Below are positions 15,861-18,975 of a stretch of DNA of 18,975 bases, piece by piece. The position numbers were made by a program, and so were the translations under genes. The stretch spans positions 1 to 18,975 of the forward strand of contig CALGGM010000149.1 in assembly GCA_937915925.1 (NCBI GenBank), read 5' to 3'. Origin of the DNA: an uncultured Clostridia bacterium (GTDB taxonomy: Bacteria > Bacillota > Clostridia > Christensenellales > CAG-138). The stretch's first letter is position 1. Each line of letters starts with the position of its first letter. A model generated the notes under the pieces. The model made no database searches, had not been told where the DNA came from, and saw only the letters and a program-made list of their open reading frames with translations.

Positions 15861-15868
15861 AGAACGAA

Positions 15869-17203
15869 ATGGAACGACTTACACGCAAGATGGATTATCT
15901 GCTATCGGAATGGAAGAACCGCGAGGGACATATGCCCTTGATTATCAAAGGCGCCCGGCAAATCGGCAAGACGGAAGCTATCCGTCATTTTGCAGCAAAC
16001 AACTATGCGTCGGTCGTCGAAATCAATTTCGTCCTGCAGAAGCAGTACAAGGACATCTTTGACGACGGATTTGAGGTCGATACCGTACTTCGCAACATTT
16101 CCCTGAAAAATCCGGCGTTTCGCTTTGAGCCGCACCGGACGCTTATCTTCTTCGACGAGCTGCAGGACTGCCCGAACTGCGCCACAAGTCTGAAATCCTT
16201 CCGGGAGGACGGCAGATATGATGTCATCTGCTCCGGCTCCATGATGGGCATCAATTACCGGGAAATCGAATCAAACAGCGTCGGAAACAAGGAAGACGTA
16301 GAGATGTTTTCGCTCGATTTCGAGGAATACCTCTGGGCAAAGGGGTATACGCCCGAGCAAATCGAAGAATTGTATCAGAAGATGCTGACGCTGACGCCCC
16401 TCGGAAAGGTCGAGTACGAAGTTATGCTGGAGAACTTCCGGGAGTACATGGTGCTGGGCGGCATGCCCGCCATTGTCTTCAGCTTCGTCACACAGAAGAA
16501 TTACAGCGGCACGCTTCAAATGCAGCAGCAGATTCTTCTTGACTATGAGGAGGACATCACAAAGTACGCCTCCGGTTTCGACAAGGCAAAGGTCTTGAAT
16601 GTATATCGCAAGATTCCGGTGTTTCTCGGCAAAGACAATAAGAAGTTCCAGATTTCCAAGGTTGCATCTGGCGCACGAAACAGGGATTATGCCGGGTCCG
16701 TCGAGTGGTTAGACAACGCGGGCATCGTCAATGTTTGCTATTGTATGGAGCAGCCGGAGCTGCCGCTGAAGGGGAACTATGACCCGAACAGTTACAAGAT
16801 TTACTATCGTGACACCGGGCTTTTGATTGGCAGTCTGGATGAAGAAGCACAGACCGACTTGCGCAACAATAAGAACTTCAAGACGTATAAAGGCGCAATC
16901 TACGAAAATGTCATTGCGGATATGCTGGTAAAGCAGGGATATTCCCTCTTCTTCTATCGCAACGAGAAGGCAACCGTGGAGATGGATTTCTTTGTGCGCG
17001 ACGCCGAATCCTTGATTCCGGTAGAAGTAAAGGCAAACGACAATCCGACAGCTTCCCTGAACCGGCTCATCAAAAGCGACGCCTACCCGGATATCCGATA
17101 TGGCATCAAGCTTGCGAATCGAAACATCGGGTTCAACGGCAGTTTCTATACCTTCCCGTACTTCCTTGCGTTTCTGTTGAAGCGCTTTTTGCGGGAGCGA
17201 TAG
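15869..17203 (+). CDS. AAA_14/DUF4143-type ATPase with nuclease-like C-terminus
   Basis: 444 residues. Walker A GARQIGKT (28-35) and Walker B TLIFFDELQ (91-99) belong to the AAA_14 (archaeal-type ATPase) family, followed by SGSMMGI and FEEYLWAKGY as usual. The second half is a DUF4143-like region: GGMPAIV, then the YYRDTGLL motif and KGAIYENVIADML. The end carries a PD-(D/E)XK-like pattern, Glu371/Asp373 (VEMDFFV), Glu386 and Lys388 (VEVKA). These proteins are common, often in accessory regions, and their role is poorly understood; some are proposed as toxin-like or mobile-element-linked. It stands alone with its own promoter. GC content is lower than in the arc genes. Confidence 0.87.
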   Translation: MERLTRKMDYLLSEWKNREGHMPLIIKGARQIGKTEAIRHFAANNYASVVEINFVLQKQYKDIFDDGFEVDTVLRNISLKNPAFRFEPHRTLIFFDELQDCPNCATSLKSFREDGRYDVICSGSMMGINYREIESNSVGNKEDVEMFSLDFEEYLWAKGYTPEQIEELYQKMLTLTPLGKVEYEVMLENFREYMVLGGMPAIVFSFVTQKNYSGTLQMQQQILLDYEEDITKYASGFDKAKVLNVYRKIPVFLGKDNKKFQISKVASGARNRDYAGSVEWLDNAGIVNVCYCMEQPELPLKGNYDPNSYKIYYRDTGLLIGSLDEEAQTDLRNNKNFKTYKGAIYENVIADMLVKQGYSLFFYRNEKATVEMDFFVRDAESLIPVEVKANDNPTASLNRLIKSDAYPDIRYGIKLANRNIGFNGSFYTFPYFLAFLLKRFLRER

Positions 17204-17236
17204 GATTGCACACAAAAAAGAACAATTTGAACGAGA

Positions 17237-17262
17237 ATGAGCCGCCGATAAATGCGGCTCAT
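17237..17262. terminator. Bidirectional hairpin between convergent genes
   Basis: A 9-bp perfect stem ATGAGCCGC / GCGGCTCAT with an 8-base loop between the ATPase (plus) and the lipoprotein gene (minus). T-runs are weak on both sides, so termination strength is uncertain. Confidence 0.5.
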
Positions 17263-17278
17263 TGTATGTATTATATGA

Positions 17279-18256
17279 TTACGGGTCCGGTATCCAGACC
17301 GTCTCCCAGTGGCCTTCAGCCGGTGTAATCAAATCAGAGTAGGAGATATGCCCTCCATGCGCTTCACAATACGGATGATTCAAATTTACTGTTGCGGCAT
17401 TCTGCGGGTCGTTTTGGTCGCCCCAGATGACGCCCGGATAATCATCCCCGCATCGCCAAACGAATCCGCATGCGCATACCACCCTCACATCCGATGTGTT
17501 CCAATTTTCAATGTGGCAGACATGCTTTTTCGCTGATTCCTCCATGGTTGGCTCAAGATGCAAGGGCACATAGTTATCGTAATAATTTCCCGGGAACTTC
17601 GCACCGCAATGGTTACATTTATAGCCGTACTCATACACAGCTGGTACATCCTCAACCCAGTGTGTCTCCCAATGACCTTCCCCGACAGGATGACTCGGGG
17701 TGGGAGTAGCGTCATGACTGCCTTCATTATAGTGACCAGGGTTTATCCATGCATGCTCGTACCAACGTTCATAATCGGCATCGCTTGACCCGAAGCGCAT
17801 CCCGCAGTATATGCATGTCCAGACGAATGGTGTCGCCGTCGGCTTCAGCGTCGGTGTTGCCGTCGCCTTTGGTGTTGGCTTCTGTGTTTGCTTTGCCGTC
17901 GGATTAGGCGTTCGCTGCGGCTCCTGCGTCGGCGTTGTCGTCACTGTCGGAGTTTTTGTTTCCTTCGGCGTCTGCGCTGGTGTATTTAAGGAGGTTGTTT
18001 GCTCCGGAGTTTGCATAACATATGTCGGTGTCGCAGTTTCAATGCAACTCTCTTCATTAGATGCTTCGAAGGTCGGCGCAGAAGTGACCTGAATCAATAC
18101 TGGTGTGTCCGAAGGAACATCTGAAGCTGGGATAATCACAATCGTTTCCGTCGAAGCATCCATAGTGTCTTGCTTTATGCCGCTTTCGGTCGTCGGCAAA
18201 GTATTGCAAGCGATAAAAAACATCATAATTATCATAAATGAAATCATTCTTTTCAT
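17279..18256 (-). CDS. CxxC-rich lipoprotein with Thr-Pro stalk
   Basis: 325 residues from the ATG at 18256, which has AAAGGA about 9 bases upstream; upstream in-frame Met codons lack a site. MKRMISFMIIMMFFIAC is a lipoprotein signal (Cys17). A long Thr/Pro/Lys stalk (about 70-150) precedes a Cys-rich C-terminal half with zinc-ribbon-like pairs: CIYCGMRFG, CNHCGAKFPG, and CACGFVWRCG. The sequence GEGHWETHWVEDVPAVYEYGYKC is followed later by a second partial copy, AEGHWETVWIPDP, which ends at the stop, suggesting loss of a final module. No enzyme domain was recognised. It lies 85 bases downstream of the TnsD-like gene on the same strand, in lower-GC DNA. Confidence 0.78.
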   Translation of the reverse strand: MKRMISFMIIMMFFIACNTLPTTESGIKQDTMDASTETIVIIPASDVPSDTPVLIQVTSAPTFEASNEESCIETATPTYVMQTPEQTTSLNTPAQTPKETKTPTVTTTPTQEPQRTPNPTAKQTQKPTPKATATPTLKPTATPFVWTCIYCGMRFGSSDADYERWYEHAWINPGHYNEGSHDATPTPSHPVGEGHWETHWVEDVPAVYEYGYKCNHCGAKFPGNYYDNYVPLHLEPTMEESAKKHVCHIENWNTSDVRVVCACGFVWRCGDDYPGVIWGDQNDPQNAATVNLNHPYCEAHGGHISYSDLITPAEGHWETVWIPDP

Positions 18257-18341
18257 GTTTTCTTTTCCTTTCTTTTTCTTCATTAAATAAGACAATCTAA
18301 TACATCGTTTGGTTTTATATATAAGCATTACGGCATTGCTT

Positions 18342-18975
18342 TTATGTGTTCGCTGCTGCACCACCTCCTTGGTTTTCGACTGCATCAAGCGCGTCTGCTA
18401 TGGCCTCTTTTGACATCCCCGTTATGAGATGGAGGGATTTGAGATTCACGGTGCCTCCGTCAGCGGATATTTTTGTTATGGCCCAATCCAGTACGCGCGA
18501 TATATACTGTTCGTTCGTTTCGGTGGCTGCTCGAATAGCTGAAAGGCATCTATGGCACTTAACCAACCGGCCCTTTGTAATGTTCAGCTGTGTTTCGATA
18601 CGATGAACGCTTACGCGTATCGGTTTACGCTCTTTATCCGAAAGGATTCGTTGTATCTCGGCATTAACTTTAGGAAGAAGTTCCTTATCAATCAAGTCCC
18701 AATCCAGCTTGTTCCATGCCTTCCGTTTATCGGAAGGGAGCGATGGACGTCGCATCGAAGTCCTGACCGCAAAACGCACTGATTTCTCAGAGACATGCAT
18801 TTTTGACGCTATTTGTGTGCAGGCCATGCCTTGGCGATATAGGGACAAGACCTCCTCATCAAATCGCTCGACATATGATTTCTCCGGCATTTTCATAGAG
18901 CACAGCTCAGCAGGAGAAATACCGAGGAACAATCCAAGCAGACATACCTCGAACGGCATCAGCCCCACGCTACGG
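18342..18975 (-). CDS. C-terminal part of a probable TnsD/TniQ-family protein (cut by right edge)
   Basis: About 210 residues are visible; the frame stays open to the window end, so the GTG at 18968 need not be the start. The first visible segment, SVGLMPFEVCLLGLFLG, resembles the PLRHLLL-FLG strand-helix that follows the zinc fingers of TnsD. An HTH-like stretch follows (YRQGMACTQIASKMHVSEKSVRFAVR). The end matches the TnsD C-terminal pattern: LDWDLIDKELLPKVNAEIQR, RKPIRVSVHRIETQLN, ETNEQYISRVLDWAITKI and LITGMS. TnsD proteins choose the insertion site for Tn7-like transposons. The zinc-finger N-terminus and any TnsABC partners would lie beyond the edge. Identification is by pattern only; another HTH family is possible. 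Confidence 0.55.
   Translation of the reverse strand, partial: RSVGLMPFEVCLLGLFLGISPAELCSMKMPEKSYVERFDEEVLSLYRQGMACTQIASKMHVSEKSVRFAVRTSMRRPSLPSDKRKAWNKLDWDLIDKELLPKVNAEIQRILSDKERKPIRVSVHRIETQLNITKGRLVKCHRCLSAIRAATETNEQYISRVLDWAITKISADGGTVNLKSLHLITGMSKEAIADALDAVENQGGGAAANT

Larger units (their letters stand above)
15264..15868. other. Lower-GC gap after arcB with no confidently identified gene
   Basis: 605 bases between arcB and the ATPase gene. It holds one doubtful reading frame (15306-15575), a 10-pair hairpin (15593-15619), a small GGACCG/CGGTCC hairpin (15650-15666) and the ATPase promoter (15814-15842). No tRNA or transposon end was recognised. The sequence looks like remnant or non-coding DNA at the border of an accessory region. 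Confidence 0.5.

Overview
The window looks like chromosome from an uncultured, fairly GC-rich Clostridia-type Bacillota, probably gut-associated. This is an inference from four things: the dnaX-ybaB-recR cluster, AGGAGG-type ribosome binding sites, TGn-TATAAT extended -10 promoters, and exported proteins with Thr-Pro/Ser-Pro linkers next to NlpC/P60, Amidase_3 and peptidoglycan-binding domains. No rRNA, tRNA or CRISPR array was recognised.

Layout. (1) 1-3210, minus strand: argS-serS operon with an extended -10 promoter and a clear terminator; the promoter and ribosome binding site of another minus-strand gene lie at the left edge. (2) 3240-5375, plus strand: a secreted NlpC/P60 endopeptidase with four peptidoglycan-binding repeats, then a 60-residue acidic/basic protein with its own promoter and terminator. 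(3) 5420-6101: a REP-associated tyrosine transposase (RAYT) gene with related palindromes downstream, upstream and inside its own reading frame. (4) 6096-9251, minus strand: a membrane-anchored propeller-like protein, radA (ATGA overlap) and a Nudix hydrolase, with an array of four small hairpins between radA and the Nudix gene. (5) 9308-15263, plus strand: divergent promoter, then dnaX-ybaB-recR, a lipoprotein amidase, arginine deiminase (ATGA overlap) and ornithine carbamoyltransferase, tightly packed. (6) 15264-18975: a lower-GC accessory stretch with a mostly non-coding gap, an AAA_14/DUF4143-type ATPase, a CxxC-rich lipoprotein and, cut by the right edge, the C-terminal part of a probable TnsD/TniQ-family Tn7-like target-selection protein.

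How it fits together. The core genes cover translation (argS, serS), recombination and replication (radA, recR, ybaB, dnaX), wall remodelling (NlpC/P60, amidase) and the arginine deiminase pathway (arcA plus an OTCase; no arcC or arcD here).

Most unusual signals. Short palindromic repeats have been absorbed into genes: the dnaX linker is largely built from two repeat families read in frame, the RAYT gene carries its own palindrome in frame, and the Nudix stop codon lies inside a palindrome. The ArgRS also has both class I signatures altered (HIGH to GFHH, KMSTR-like to AFHTR).
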